Below are positions 16,092 to 23,723 of a stretch of DNA of 51,785 nucleotides, one piece after another; the stretch's first letter is position 1; each line of letters opens with the position of its first letter. The position numbers and the translations under genes are program-made. The stretch covers positions 1 through 51,785 of the IMG/VR virus record IMGVR_UViG_3300012039_000010. One strand, written 5' to 3'. The stretch is from a virus. Below the pieces are notes generated by a model, which worked only from the letters and a program-made list of their open reading frames with translations, was not told the origin of the DNA and searched no databases.

Positions 16092-16609
16092 TGGCCGCCC
16101 CGTCCCTGCCCCGAGTGTCCGTCACCCCTCCCCCCCTTGCGGGGGGAGAGGTGCGCTCGGGCTCCCTTTCGCTCAACGCCGTGGCGGCCTGGAACACGGG
16201 CGTCTACGCCGGGGAGCTCCTGCGCTTCGGCTTCGACGTGGAGCTCCGGGACTACCACGCCCGGGGCCTCACCCAAGGCCTCCTGTGGGTCGGGCGTCCC
16301 GGCCTGGAGCCCGGCATGGTCCGGGTGGAGCTCGACCCGGAGAGCAACAGCCTCCGGGGCGTCTGGGACCGCTGCGTGGTGGTCCTGTACGGCAGCCAGC
16401 TGAACGCCCTTTCGGGCATGGTGCGCCGGAACCTTCGCCGCCTCAGGGAGCACGGCTCCGGCCGCCCCCCCGAGACGGTGGCGACCCAGGAGGCTTTCCT
16501 GGTGCGTCTGCTTGAAGCGCTGGCGGAAGCCGGGGCCAACAACCGATACGACGCAAGCGCCCGCCCCGAGCGAGCTCTGACCGTCGTGCCTGACTACGAG
16601 GAGAACTGA
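16088..16609 (+). CDS. Hypothetical protein
   Basis: 172-173 residues; start is GTG 16088 (GTGA overlap) or the next codon, ATG 16091. A proline-rich N-terminus precedes LNAVAAWNTGVYAGELLRFGFDVELRDYHARG and GMVRVELDPE; the second half is helical and basic. No family recognised. Stop overlaps the next start as TGATG. Confidence 0.6.
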   Translation: MMAAPSLPRVSVTPPPLAGGEVRSGSLSLNAVAAWNTGVYAGELLRFGFDVELRDYHARGLTQGLLWVGRPGLEPGMVRVELDPESNSLRGVWDRCVVVLYGSQLNALSGMVRRNLRRLREHGSGRPPETVATQEAFLVRLLEALAEAGANNRYDASARPERALTVVPDYEEN

Positions 16610-17166
16610 TGCACAGACTCATCCGCACGGCCGCCGCTGCGGCCCTCGGCCTCTCCGCCCTGTGGCTGACAACCACAGTCCCGGCTGGGGCCACCAACCC
16701 GCCTCCCGTGTGCGAGAACAACGGGCGTGAGTTCACCTACAACCCGTCGACCACCCAGTGCACGCCCCCGACCACGGGGGCTACGACGACAGGGGCGACC
16801 ACCACGGCCGCCACGACCACGACAGCCACCACCCTCCCGCCGACCACCACCGTGCCGCCGACCACCACCACCGTGTTCAACTGCGGCCTGTGTGCAGGCC
16901 AGTTCGGCACGACCACCACGACCGCCCAGGCCACGACGACCGTTGCCCCTCCGGTGACGACAGCGCCCCCTACGACGCAACCTGCGCCGCCGCCGCCCGA
17001 CACAACGCCTGAGCACGTGACCGTCCCCGACGCCCCCGCCACCACAGCTCCGCCGGAGCTTCCCGTGACCGGCAGCCTGTCGGGCCCGATGGTCGCATGG
17101 GCTCTCGCCGCCGGTGCCGTCGGCCTCGCCCTCGTGGCGTTCGCCAAGGCTGTCCGCCGGGCATGA
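16609..17166 (+). CDS. LPXTG-type, Thr-rich cell-surface protein
   Basis: 185 residues. An N-terminal signal peptide (basic MHRLIR, hydrophobic core, cut near AGA-T at ~27), a short Cys-bearing region, ~100 residues rich in Thr and Pro (TTT repeats with a FNCGLCAGQF insert), then LPVTG at 151-155, a hydrophobic stretch (~160-178) and a basic RRA end. This is the order of a sortase substrate anchored to the cell wall of Gram-positive bacteria. A phage-encoded surface stalk could alter the host surface, block other phages or mark lysis. No sortase is seen here, so the host's would be used. Start overlaps the previous stop. Confidence 0.75.
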   Translation: MHRLIRTAAAAALGLSALWLTTTVPAGATNPPPVCENNGREFTYNPSTTQCTPPTTGATTTGATTTAATTTTATTLPPTTTVPPTTTTVFNCGLCAGQFGTTTTTAQATTTVAPPVTTAPPTTQPAPPPPDTTPEHVTVPDAPATTAPPELPVTGSLSGPMVAWALAAGAVGLALVAFAKAVRRA

Positions 17167-17294
17167 ACGGAGGCCTGACCGCCCTGACGCTCCCGCTGTG
17201 GGGCGTCTGGGCGGTCGCCTTCGCAGCGATGTTCCTCGCCCTCCTGCTCGAGGAGCGAGTCCACGAGTGGCGGAGACGCCGGAGGCACCGATGA
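17163..17294 (+). CDS. Small membrane protein
   Basis: 43 residues. One membrane segment (ALTLPLWGVWAVAFAAMFLALLL) followed by a basic tail HEWRRRRRHR, so N-out/C-in. ATGA overlaps on both sides. Placed after the LPXTG gene; may work with it at the cell surface. Confidence 0.6.
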   Translation: MNGGLTALTLPLWGVWAVAFAAMFLALLLEERVHEWRRRRRHR

Positions 17295-17407
17295 CCACGA
17301 CCAAGCCCTACGGCTGCATGAGTTTCCTGTTCGACCTGCTGATGGTCATGCTCACGGGTGGGCTCTGGCTCATCTGGATATTCGTGCGGGAGATGCGCAA
17401 GCGATGA
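17291..17407 (+). CDS. Small membrane protein
   Basis: 38 residues. Hydrophobic FLFDLLMVMLTGGLWLIWIF with basic REMRKR end, one membrane segment. ATGA overlaps with both neighbours. Function unknown; part of a run of three tiny membrane proteins. Confidence 0.55.
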   Translation: MTTTKPYGCMSFLFDLLMVMLTGGLWLIWIFVREMRKR

Positions 17408-17607
17408 CCCGCCGGGCGAGAGAGCTCCTGCTGCTCGCCCTCGTCGGCGCCCTCTACCTCTGGGTGGGGGGCGCTTTGGCGTGGGGCGCCCTGACGGCCC
17501 CGGAGGAGCCCCCTCGGACCCGCAGGTGGGCCGGGGTGGAGTACAGCCCCGAGGCCTGCTACGTGAACGACGCCGGGGCTCTCCTGTGCGTCTCGGGGCT
17601 CGCATGA
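17404..17607 (+). CDS. Small membrane-anchored protein
   Basis: 67 residues. Basic N-terminus (TRRARE) then one hydrophobic segment LLLLALVGALYLWVGGALAWGAL (signal anchor) and a short outside domain with two Cys residues (ACYVNDAGALLCV) that could form a disulfide. ATGA overlaps. Unknown function. Confidence 0.6.
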   Translation: MTRRARELLLLALVGALYLWVGGALAWGALTAPEEPPRTRRWAGVEYSPEACYVNDAGALLCVSGLA

Positions 17608-17810
17608 CCCTCCTGGCCGGAGCTCACCTCCACGTCGCCACGGACGCCTTCGGCACCCTCCGCCTGACGGCTACCCGCCGGGGCGTCTGGACCACTATCG
17701 CCATCCCCAACATGCCCTACCGGGCCGACGCCCAGGGCGTCCTCGACGTCACTCTGGCGATGCTCGACGCCCGCCTCGCCGAGGAGGAACAGGCAGGCTC
17801 CGGGGCGTAG
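17604..17810 (+). CDS. Hypothetical protein
   Basis: 68 residues, soluble by composition: short strands (LRLTATRRGVWTTIAIP) then a helix GVLDVTLAMLDARLAEEEQ. ATGA start overlap. Its TAG stop (17808-17810) is also the start of the TAGACC box of the next promoter. Confidence 0.55.
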   Translation: MTLLAGAHLHVATDAFGTLRLTATRRGVWTTIAIPNMPYRADAQGVLDVTLAMLDARLAEEEQAGSGA

Positions 17811-17837
17811 ACCACCGGGGCTAACCCGTGTTAGTCT
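17808..17837 (+). promoter_or_regulatory. Promoter with operator (site 4), leaderless
   Basis: TAGACC (17808-17813), 18-base spacer, TAGTCT (17832-17837); operator TAACCCGTGTTA at 17822-17833. The ATG at 17844 is only 6 bases after the -10, so the transcript should start at or next to the start codon. Confidence 0.65.
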
Positions 17838-17843
17838 GGGGCT

Positions 17844-18044
17844 ATGACAACCACCCAGCCCAAGAGGCACCCGCTGGTCGGCTGCAAGATCACCGACAAC
17901 GGCATCGTTGGCGGCCTGACCGGCCGCATCGTCCACGTCTTCCCCGACGCCATCTCCGTCAGCTGGAACGGCAGCGAGCAGGCGTCCCAGATCAGCCTCG
18001 CCCGCATCAAGGCCGGGCAGTTCAGCGTGGAGGTGGCAGCATGA
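17844..18044 (+). CDS. Small KOW/SH3-like hypothetical protein
   Basis: 66 residues. Beta-rich: GCKITDNGIVGGLTGRIVHVF then ISVSWNGSEQASQISLARI, the spacing of a small SH3-like barrel (KOW-type). Could bind RNA or protein. Apparent leaderless start under operator-promoter 4. Confidence 0.6.
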   Translation: MTTTQPKRHPLVGCKITDNGIVGGLTGRIVHVFPDAISVSWNGSEQASQISLARIKAGQFSVEVAA

Positions 18045-18277
18045 CCGACGAGATGCGCACCCCCGGCTTCGCCCGAGGCCCGATCAACTACGCCCTCCAG
18101 ACCTGCCCCGAGGGGTACTGCCCCGAGTGCAGCGAGCCCGACGACGAGTGCGAGTGCGTCCGGCTCCCCAAGCCCCCGGCCCGCACCCCCGTCCAGGCTG
18201 AGGCCCTCCTCGCCCGCCAGATCAACACCGAACGCAAGGTCGCCGAGTCGATGGCGTACTGGGCCGCCCGCCGGTAG
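18041..18277 (+). CDS. Small Cys-rich hypothetical protein
   Basis: 78 residues. CPEGYCPECSEPDDECEC near residues 22-39 gives up to five Cys in an acidic stretch, likely metal-binding. C-terminal helix is amphipathic (VQAEALLARQINTERKV). ATGA start overlap; followed by a strong terminator. Confidence 0.6.
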   Translation: MTDEMRTPGFARGPINYALQTCPEGYCPECSEPDDECECVRLPKPPARTPVQAEALLARQINTERKVAESMAYWAARR

Positions 18278-18320
18278 ACGCCCCAGCAGAGCTCCCCCGG
18301 GTTCCGCCCCCGGGGGCGTA

Positions 18321-18356
18321 GGGGCCCCTCGACCATCCGCCCGGTCGGGGGGCCCC
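18321..18356 (+). terminator. Strong intrinsic-type hairpin
   Basis: 14-base arms (18321-18334 and 18343-18356), pairing GGGGCCCCTCGACC with its complement apart from one G-U, with an 8-base loop, followed by GCCTGTTTGGGC. It separates two operator-promoter units. Confidence 0.75.
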
Positions 18357-18381
18357 GCCTGTTTGGGCAGGCTCCCCCACG

Positions 18382-18411
18382 TAGACGCCCCCGGCTAACC
18401 CGTGTTAGTCT
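18382..18411 (+). promoter_or_regulatory. Promoter with operator (site 5)
   Basis: TAGACG (18382-18387), 18-base spacer, TAGTCT (18406-18411); operator TAACCCGTGTTA at 18396-18407. The transcript would have a ~26-base leader with CAGGAGG before the ATG at 18445. Confidence 0.7.
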
Positions 18412-18444
18412 GGAGTCATCACCAACAGCCCACAGGAGGCCGTC

Positions 18445-18738
18445 ATGCCCAACCCCCGTCTCGCTCTCGACCACGGAGACGTCGCCGTCTACCGCAACGA
18501 GCGTGGCACCGTCGTCATCGACGTGGATGCCCCGTTCCGGGCGCTCGCCCGTCTGCCCGAGCCCGCCACCACCGGCTGGCAGGGCGGCTACAACGCCGAC
18601 GCCCAGCTCATGCTGCACCCGGCCCAGGCCGTCGCCCTGTTGAAGGCGCTCATGGAGAGCCAGGAGCTCCGCATCGCAGCCGGGTTCGGCGAGGCCGACG
18701 AGGTCGCCCACGTCGCCACCAACGGTCTCGCCCGATGA
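18445..18738 (+). CDS. Hypothetical protein
   Basis: 97 residues, first gene after promoter site 5 with a good Shine-Dalgarno (ACAGGAGG). The N-terminal half is strand-rich (GDVAVYRNERGTVVIDVDAPF), the second half helical (PAQAVALLKALMESQELRIAAGF). No family recognised. The position suggests high expression. Confidence 0.65.
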   Translation: MPNPRLALDHGDVAVYRNERGTVVIDVDAPFRALARLPEPATTGWQGGYNADAQLMLHPAQAVALLKALMESQELRIAAGFGEADEVAHVATNGLAR

Positions 18739-19025
18739 CCGGCATCCCCTACGCCCGGGCCTCCGTGCTGCCTGTCCGCTACGGCCAGACCGACGGGTCA
18801 GAGCTCGTCATCAACGCCTACTTCGTGCACTGCCCGATCTGCGGCGAGCAGTTCATGGGCGACGACCCGTCCATCGCCGGGCCCAAGGACACCGACCTGA
18901 CCGGCGAGGAGCGTCTCCGCCCCCGCACCCCCGAGGACCAGATCACCAAGTCAGCCGCCCGCAAGTACGGCCGCCACTGGGAGAAGGTCCACGCCGAACC
19001 CCAACCCCAACTGGAGCTCTCATGA
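18735..19025 (+). CDS. Hypothetical zinc-binding protein
   Basis: 96 residues. CPICGEQF near residue 37 and a distal His pair in GRHWEKVH suggest a C2H2-like zinc site. ATGA start overlap. Unknown function. Confidence 0.6.
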   Translation: MTGIPYARASVLPVRYGQTDGSELVINAYFVHCPICGEQFMGDDPSIAGPKDTDLTGEERLRPRTPEDQITKSAARKYGRHWEKVHAEPQPQLELS

Positions 19026-19186
19026 CCAGCCTCAAAGCACCCCCTCCCCCGTCCACCCCACAGCCCGCCCACACGGGCGCCTGCCAGGCCCTCGGAAGCT
19101 CCGAGGGCTGCCCCGGCTGCGCCTGGGAGGCCCACGAGGCCCAAGCCCTGGCGGAGTACCTGGACGCCAACTACGAGGACGCCTGA
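19022..19186 (+). CDS. Tiny Cys-containing protein
   Basis: 54 residues, ATGA start overlap. Pro-rich start, then CQALGSSEGCPGCAWEAHEAQALAEYL: three Cys and one His beside a helix, a possible metal site. Supported by the overlap pattern and codon use. Confidence 0.5.
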   Translation: MTSLKAPPPPSTPQPAHTGACQALGSSEGCPGCAWEAHEAQALAEYLDANYEDA

Positions 19187-19187
19187 G

Positions 19188-19466
19188 ATGGGCCGGTACG
19201 AGCGGATGGAGGCCGCCTCGATCACCTACCGTCCCCGGGCCCGTGTCTGGTGGATTCAGGTCACCGACCCGTCGGGCGAGGCTGTCCCCGACAGCGTCCT
19301 CGCCGCCGCCAGCAGCGCCGACCTCGCCAAGACCATCGGCCGGGAGATGGCCGAAGCCCTCGGCTGGGTCGAGCTCGGCCGGTGGCGGTCCAACGGCGCC
19401 GACTGGGAGCTCATGGGCGGCTGGTACGAGAAGGCCTACAACGAGGAGACGGAGACGTGGGAATGA
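19188..19466 (+). CDS. Hypothetical protein
   Basis: 92 residues. Strand-rich N-terminus (RVWWIQVTDPSGEAV), helix SSADLAKTIGREMAEAL, then WVELGRWRSNGADWELMGGWY. Looks like a small folded domain. No family recognised. Ends with an ATGA overlap into the next gene. Confidence 0.6.
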   Translation: MGRYERMEAASITYRPRARVWWIQVTDPSGEAVPDSVLAAASSADLAKTIGREMAEALGWVELGRWRSNGADWELMGGWYEKAYNEETETWE

Positions 19467-19759
19467 GCAACGACTGGACGGAGAGCCAACTGGCCCGAGC
19501 GTGGGCGCCCAAAGACCCAGAGCTCCCGGGCCCGGCTCCCGAGGCCGGGCCCGCCAAGGGCCACCGCACCCGCAAGCCCACGGTGCGCCGCACCAAGGAG
19601 CACCCCTACGTCGATGGCTGGTGCGACCAGTGCGACTGGCGCTCCGCCTACATCACCCCGGCCGCCTGCGGCCTCGACTGCAAGGAGCACGCCGAGGCGA
19701 ACCCGGGCCACACCGCCCGCTGGCGCAGGGTCGAGCACGTCTCCTACGAGGCGTCATGA
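19463..19759 (+). CDS. Hypothetical zinc-binding protein
   Basis: 98 residues, ATGA start overlap. WCDQCDW and CGLDCKEHAEANPGHTA give four Cys and two His in the C-terminal half, likely one or two zinc sites; N-terminal half basic and Pro-rich. The pattern of single CxxC units recurs in this region. Confidence 0.6.
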   Translation: MSNDWTESQLARAWAPKDPELPGPAPEAGPAKGHRTRKPTVRRTKEHPYVDGWCDQCDWRSAYITPAACGLDCKEHAEANPGHTARWRRVEHVSYEAS

Positions 19760-20145
19760 CCGACTACAGCCTGATCCCGACGGGGGGCGCCGGAGGCGTC
19801 CGTGACGCCGCCGTGGAGGTCGTCGCCGCCGCCCTCGTCATCGACTACGACGAGGTGCTGGGCGGCCTGATGTGCTACCAGGGCGACAGGTGCGCCACCG
19901 CTGACGAGCAGCAGGAGGTCAACCTCGTCATCGAGCAGGTCGAACGCCTCCGGGGAGCCGTCGCCGCCCTCGTGCTCGCCCGAGAGCCGGGCCCCGACCC
20001 GCTCTGCGACGTGCCCCACCTCGACCTCGGCCTTCGCTGCACCCTCCCCCCCGGCCACGACGGCCGCCACCAGGCCCGAGACATTGGCGTCCGGGGCCGC
20101 CTGGTCCACTGGACGGCCCCCGAGTTCGACCGCAAGAGCTCGTGA
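19756..20145 (+). CDS. Hypothetical protein
   Basis: 129 residues, ATGA start overlap. N-terminal acidic helices (DAAVEVVAAALVIDYDEVLGGL), helical middle, then CDVPHLDLGLRCTLPPGHDGRHQA, whose 'C....PPGHdG.H' stretch resembles the 'C.L..gH.G.H' zinc pattern in small actinophage proteins. Unknown function. Confidence 0.6.
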   Translation: MTDYSLIPTGGAGGVRDAAVEVVAAALVIDYDEVLGGLMCYQGDRCATADEQQEVNLVIEQVERLRGAVAALVLAREPGPDPLCDVPHLDLGLRCTLPPGHDGRHQARDIGVRGRLVHWTAPEFDRKSS

Positions 20146-20354
20146 TGCCCGCTTACCGGGTCGCCCTCGACCTCCGCTGCCAACAGGAGCGCTGCCCCCG
20201 CACCGCCACCCAGGAGGTCCGCAACACCGTCAACGCCTTCATCGGCCGCTACTGCATGGCCCACGCCGAGCAGATGGTGACCCGCCTCAACGACGGCTGC
20301 CGCCCCGAGCCGACCAGCCCGCCCGCCTGGGCCCAACGCCAGAGGGAGCTGTGA
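20142..20354 (+). CDS. Small zinc-binding protein
   Basis: 70 residues; GTG 20142 overlaps the previous stop, and the next codon is ATG 20145, so either may be used. CQQERCPRTATQEVRNTVN... YCMAHAEQM shows C-x4-C and C-x2-H sites. Unknown function. Confidence 0.55.
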   Translation: MMPAYRVALDLRCQQERCPRTATQEVRNTVNAFIGRYCMAHAEQMVTRLNDGCRPEPTSPPAWAQRQREL

Positions 20355-20536
20355 TGGCGTCCTGGCCACCCGAGTACCCGCCTCTCGAGCATTGGCCGCA
20401 GCGTCTCCGCTTCTGCCCGTGCGGGCTCGCCATGTTCGTCGTGGCGCCCGCCGACGGGGGCCCTGACGAGTGGATCTACGCCTGCGACGACTGCGACCCG
20501 CACCTGTTCCCCCCACGCCCCGAGGAGACACCGTGA
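20354..20536 (+). CDS. Small zinc-binding protein
   Basis: 60 residues from ATG 20354 (GTG 20351, overlapping the previous stop, is an alternative). CPCGLAMFVV and CDDCDPHLF give four Cys of a likely zinc ribbon. Unknown function. Confidence 0.55.
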   Translation: MASWPPEYPPLEHWPQRLRFCPCGLAMFVVAPADGGPDEWIYACDDCDPHLFPPRPEETP

Positions 20537-20997
20537 CCGCCCGCAACGCCTTCCTGGCCGGAGCTCTGCTCGGCCTGACCCCCTGGCTCGTCCACCGCCT
20601 CGACCGCTACCTCCGGGAGCCGTGGAACGACTCCGGGCCCATCGAGGAGTGGTGGCGGACCCAGACTTGGAAGCAGCGCCGCTGGGTCACCGACCTCCCC
20701 GAGAAGGCCGGAGGCTGGATCGTGGCCCGCCCCCCAGCGCACCCCATCCTCGCCACCCGCCGCTTCCGGGTCGAGTACGAGTGCCACTGCATCCACGGGC
20801 CCGAGTTCGGCTGGGCCCCGTACAAGGTCGGCGAGTCATGGCACTGGACGTTGAAGGGCGCCGAGTTCAAGCGCCGCCACCGCCCGCCCAGGCGCACGTA
20901 CATGCGGGCCGTCGGGCTCGGCTCCGGGCTGATGGTCACCAAGATCGACCGCCGCACAGCGTCGGGCTGGCTGCCCCAGGGAGAGCCCCGTGACTGA
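20533..20997 (+). CDS. Hypothetical protein with N-terminal hydrophobic segment
   Basis: 154 residues, GTG start overlapping the previous stop. Residues 5-20 (NAFLAGALLGLTPWLV) form a short hydrophobic helix; the rest is rich in Trp, Arg and aromatic residues (EWWRTQTWKQRRW, CHCIHGPEFGWAP). Could be membrane-anchored with a basic internal domain. No family recognised. Confidence 0.55.
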   Translation: MTARNAFLAGALLGLTPWLVHRLDRYLREPWNDSGPIEEWWRTQTWKQRRWVTDLPEKAGGWIVARPPAHPILATRRFRVEYECHCIHGPEFGWAPYKVGESWHWTLKGAEFKRRHRPPRRTYMRAVGLGSGLMVTKIDRRTASGWLPQGEPRD

Positions 20998-21131
20998 CTG
21001 TTCGGCCCGCCTGCCCCGTGCAGCGTTGTTCGGGGGCCTCATCGACTGCACGTGCCGCCTCCCCTCGGCCACCCGGTCCTCTGCCCGGGGGCTCTCCTGC
21101 GTCTCCACCCCCCAGGCGTACACTCCCCCGC
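20998..21131 (+). other. Non-coding gap before the terminase genes; -10 TACACT
   Basis: 134 bases without a credible gene. It holds an 8-base palindrome GCACGTGC (21048-21055) and, at 21119-21124, TACACT placed 7 bases before the ATG of the small terminase, again a leaderless arrangement. Position just before terS makes it a candidate packaging (cos/pac) region, which the sequence alone cannot confirm. Confidence 0.4.
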
Positions 21132-21770
21132 ATGGCACGCCCCCGCAACAGCTCCCTCCCCGACGAGGGCGGGCAGCCCTCCCGCATCAGCGAAGTCGTC
21201 CGCTACCGGGAAGCCACCGACGCCGACGGCGTGACCAACATGGTCCCCTTCACCCTCGGCGAACAGATAGTCGAACGGGTCCGCACCGGCCTCGACCTCA
21301 CCGACGCCGCCGCCTCCGCCAACATCACCAAGCAGACCATCTGGAACTGGCGCCGAAGGGGAGCCCTCAACCGGGCCCTCCTCGCCCAAGGCAAACCCCT
21401 CGCCACCGACGACGGAGACGCCTACGTCAAGTTCGTTGATGCACTGGAAAGAGCCGAAGCCGAGGCAGAGCTCGTCCGCCTCGCCATCATCCAGAGGGCC
21501 GCCGAAGGGGGCTTCAAGACAACCCGGGAGACGATCAAGTACGACGCCGCCGGGGACGTCCTGGAGCGCACCGTCGTGACGGAGGTCAGCCTGCCGCAGT
21601 GGACGGCAGCCGCCTGGTATCTGGAGCGCCGCCACGCCCGCAAGTACGGCCGCAAGAGCCAGCTCGCCGCCGAGGCGCTGTCGGGCCTCCTCCACGCCCA
21701 CGACGACGGAGACGACGAGGCGCTGCGCACGGAGGCGCTGATCGCCATGGCCCAGGAGTTCGGCACGTAG
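21132..21770 (+). CDS. terS: Terminase small subunit
   Basis: 212 residues. The N-terminal third carries a helix-turn-helix: IVERVRTGLDLTDAAASANITKQTIWNWRRRG, the usual DNA-recognition unit of TerS proteins, then a helical region (ALERAEAEAELVRLAIIQRAA) for oligomerisation and WYLERRHARKYGRKSQL near the C-terminus, common in HTH-type phage TerS. It would bind the packaging site and hand DNA to the large subunit. Start ATG 21132 is 7 bases after TACACT. Its TAG stop forms the TAGGCT box of terL. Confidence 0.8.
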   Translation: MARPRNSSLPDEGGQPSRISEVVRYREATDADGVTNMVPFTLGEQIVERVRTGLDLTDAAASANITKQTIWNWRRRGALNRALLAQGKPLATDDGDAYVKFVDALERAEAEAELVRLAIIQRAAEGGFKTTRETIKYDAAGDVLERTVVTEVSLPQWTAAAWYLERRHARKYGRKSQLAAEALSGLLHAHDDGDDEALRTEALIAMAQEFGT

Positions 21771-21773
21771 GCT
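21768..21773 (+). promoter_or_regulatory. -10 box TAGGCT for leaderless terL
   Basis: TAGGCT ends 8 bases before ATG 21782; no Shine-Dalgarno. The terS stop codon TAG is its first half. Confidence 0.45.
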
Positions 21774-21781
21774 CCCCGCTC

Positions 21782-23512
21782 ATGGCAGCCCGGGCGCCCA
21801 ACCGAGACGCCCAGGCCGCCGAGCTGTTGGCGGTCATCCACGGCATGAAGCCCGCCCGCCGGGCCCTGTTCCTCAGCGCCCTCCCCGTGGAGGACAAGGC
21901 GCTGGTGGAGCGGGCCTACGCCCTCCACCAGCAGACAGGCTGGCGGGCCCACCCGGCCGCCATGTGGGCTCACCTCGACGGCCGGGAGCTCTGGCCGTAC
22001 GTGGTGCTCCTGTCCGAGACGTTCGCCCGGGCGCTCATGGGCCTCGGCCCCACCAAGGTCATCGAGAACCTGCCCAGCCAGATGGGCAAGACGACCGGCC
22101 TGATGGACGACGCCCTCTGGGCGCTCGACTTCGACCCTCGCCTCCGGGTCATGTACGTCACCTACGACGTCAACAAGGCGGAGGAGCTCGGGGGCGACTG
22201 CCGTGACCTCGCCGAGGTCCACAGCGCCGACCTCCGCTTCCGTCTCCGCAAGGACCGCAGCGCCAAGGGCCAGTGGAAAACGGACCAGGGCGGAGGCATG
22301 TACTGCACCGGCATCAACGGTGCGATCACCGGCTACCCGGCCGACGTGCTCCTGTTGGACGACCTGTTCAAGGGCTGGGAGACGGCCCACAGCGAGACGC
22401 AACGTGAGCACGCCTGGGCCATCTACCGCTCGCAGTGCCGCCTCCGCATCCAGGGGCCACACTGCCCGGTCATCAACGCCGGTACCCGCTGGCACCGGGA
22501 CGACATCACAGGGAAGCTCCTCGACGCCGCTCTCGCCGACCCGGCCGCCGACCAGTGGCACCACATCCGTCTCCCCGCCATCGCAGAGGCCCCCGACCCG
22601 CTGAACGTGGACCCGTCGTTGCGCACCCCCGACCCGCTCGGCCGGGCCCCCGGAGAGCTCCTGGAGGCCCGACGCTTCCCCGAGGAGGAGGTCAAGGCCC
22701 GCCAGGTGGTGCTCGGCTCGTACCTGTGGGCTGCGATGGAGCAGCAGCGGCCCGCCCCCGAAGAGGGCAACATCGTCAAGCGGGCCTGGTTCCGACTGGA
22801 GGCACAGCTCCCCCCGCACGCAGACGAGTGGATCAGCAGCTGGGACTTGAAGCTGAAGGACAAGGAGGAGGGCGACTTCGTGGTCGGGCAAGTGTGGGCC
22901 CGCACGGGGGGCGACATGTGGCTGTGCGACCAGCTGCGAGGCAAGTGGGGCCAGGAAAAGACGATCCTCGCCATCGCCCTCCTCCAGGTCCGCTGGCCGC
23001 AGGTGAACGCCCACCACGTGGAGTGGGCTGGCAACGCCCCCGAGGTCATGAAGGCCCTCCGCCAGGCCGCCCCCGCCTACGTGGTGTCCGACGACGACGC
23101 CGACGAGCTCGGCATGACCCAGACGGAGCGAGCTCTCGTGCAGGAGCTCCGCCGGCACGGCCTCCCCGGCCTGTTGGGGAACCCGGTCAAGGGCGACAAG
23201 GCGGTGCGCCTCCGAGCGCAGGTGCCGTACATCGAAGCGGGCAACGTCCACGTGCTCGAGACGGCCTCGTGGCTGCCCGGGTACCTGGACGAGATGGCCG
23301 CCTTCCCGAACGGGTCGCACGCCGATCAGGTGGATGCGACGAGCCAGGCGCTGCTGAAGCTCGCCAAGGGCCCGGCCACTGCGGGCCCGCCTCCGGCAGG
23401 GCCGTTGCCCAACCGGCCGCACACGGGCCCTGGGTTGGCCGCTGCGCCCTCGTTGCGTGGGGGTGGGGCGTTGGGCAGCCCGGCCCGTAGCGGCCCCAGG
23501 AGGGTCAGGTAG
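21782..23512 (+). CDS. terL: Terminase large subunit
   Basis: 576 residues. ATPase part: Walker A-like LPSQMGKT (97-104), Walker B VLLLDDL (189-195). Nuclease part: WISSWDLKLKDKEEGDFVVGQVWA (first acidic residue of the RNase H-like fold) and a late acidic/His segment near HADQVDATSQALLKL. It translocates DNA into the prohead and cuts it. Start ATG 21782 is the first Met after the terS stop and follows TAGGCT by 8 bases. The end overlaps the convergent minus-strand gene by 8 bases. Confidence 0.9.
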   Translation: MAARAPNRDAQAAELLAVIHGMKPARRALFLSALPVEDKALVERAYALHQQTGWRAHPAAMWAHLDGRELWPYVVLLSETFARALMGLGPTKVIENLPSQMGKTTGLMDDALWALDFDPRLRVMYVTYDVNKAEELGGDCRDLAEVHSADLRFRLRKDRSAKGQWKTDQGGGMYCTGINGAITGYPADVLLLDDLFKGWETAHSETQREHAWAIYRSQCRLRIQGPHCPVINAGTRWHRDDITGKLLDAALADPAADQWHHIRLPAIAEAPDPLNVDPSLRTPDPLGRAPGELLEARRFPEEEVKARQVVLGSYLWAAMEQQRPAPEEGNIVKRAWFRLEAQLPPHADEWISSWDLKLKDKEEGDFVVGQVWARTGGDMWLCDQLRGKWGQEKTILAIALLQVRWPQVNAHHVEWAGNAPEVMKALRQAAPAYVVSDDDADELGMTQTERALVQELRRHGLPGLLGNPVKGDKAVRLRAQVPYIEAGNVHVLETASWLPGYLDEMAAFPNGSHADQVDATSQALLKLAKGPATAGPPPAGPLPNRPHTGPGLAAAPSLRGGGALGSPARSGPRRVR

Positions 23513-23723
23513 CCACGCTGATGACGGCCCACAGGAGGGCCGAGAGGATCAGCCACCCTCCGGCCACGATGGCGATGACGATCGCCCACGCCCGGAAGTG
23601 GTTCCGCCAGGGGATGGGCGGCCCCGTGTCGGCCACCCTCCGGCCGCCGACCTCGTAGATGCCCGGGTTGCGAGGCGCCCCGGCCCTTGGCTGAGGCTCG
23701 ACCTTGGGCTCACCCCAGCCCAT
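23505..23723 (-). CDS. Small membrane protein (minus-strand operon)
   Basis: 72 residues. Soluble N-terminal part (GEPKVEPQPRAGAPRNPGIYEVGGRR) then a long membrane segment near the C-terminus (AWAIVIAIVAGGWLILSALLW). Its ATG overlaps the stop of the upstream gene as TGATG, so the two are translationally coupled. Last gene of the four-gene minus-strand unit; runs toward terL. Confidence 0.6.
   Translation of the reverse strand: MGWGEPKVEPQPRAGAPRNPGIYEVGGRRVADTGPPIPWRNHFRAWAIVIAIVAGGWLILSALLWAVISVAT

Noticed and set aside
16740-17000. Possible CRISPR or tandem repeat array (ACC/ACG runs)
   Set aside because: The repeats are irregular Thr codons of the surface protein stalk with no fixed spacer length.
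20990-21439. Plus-strand frame starting at GTG 20990 across the terS gene
   Set aside because: It overlaps most of terS in another frame and its sequence is low complexity (Pro, Arg, His repeats); the terS frame has the helix-turn-helix.
21422-23422. Minus-strand open frame of 666 codons over the terminase genes
   Set aside because: Antisense shadow of the large terminase; composition is not protein-like and the motifs of TerL are on the plus strand.
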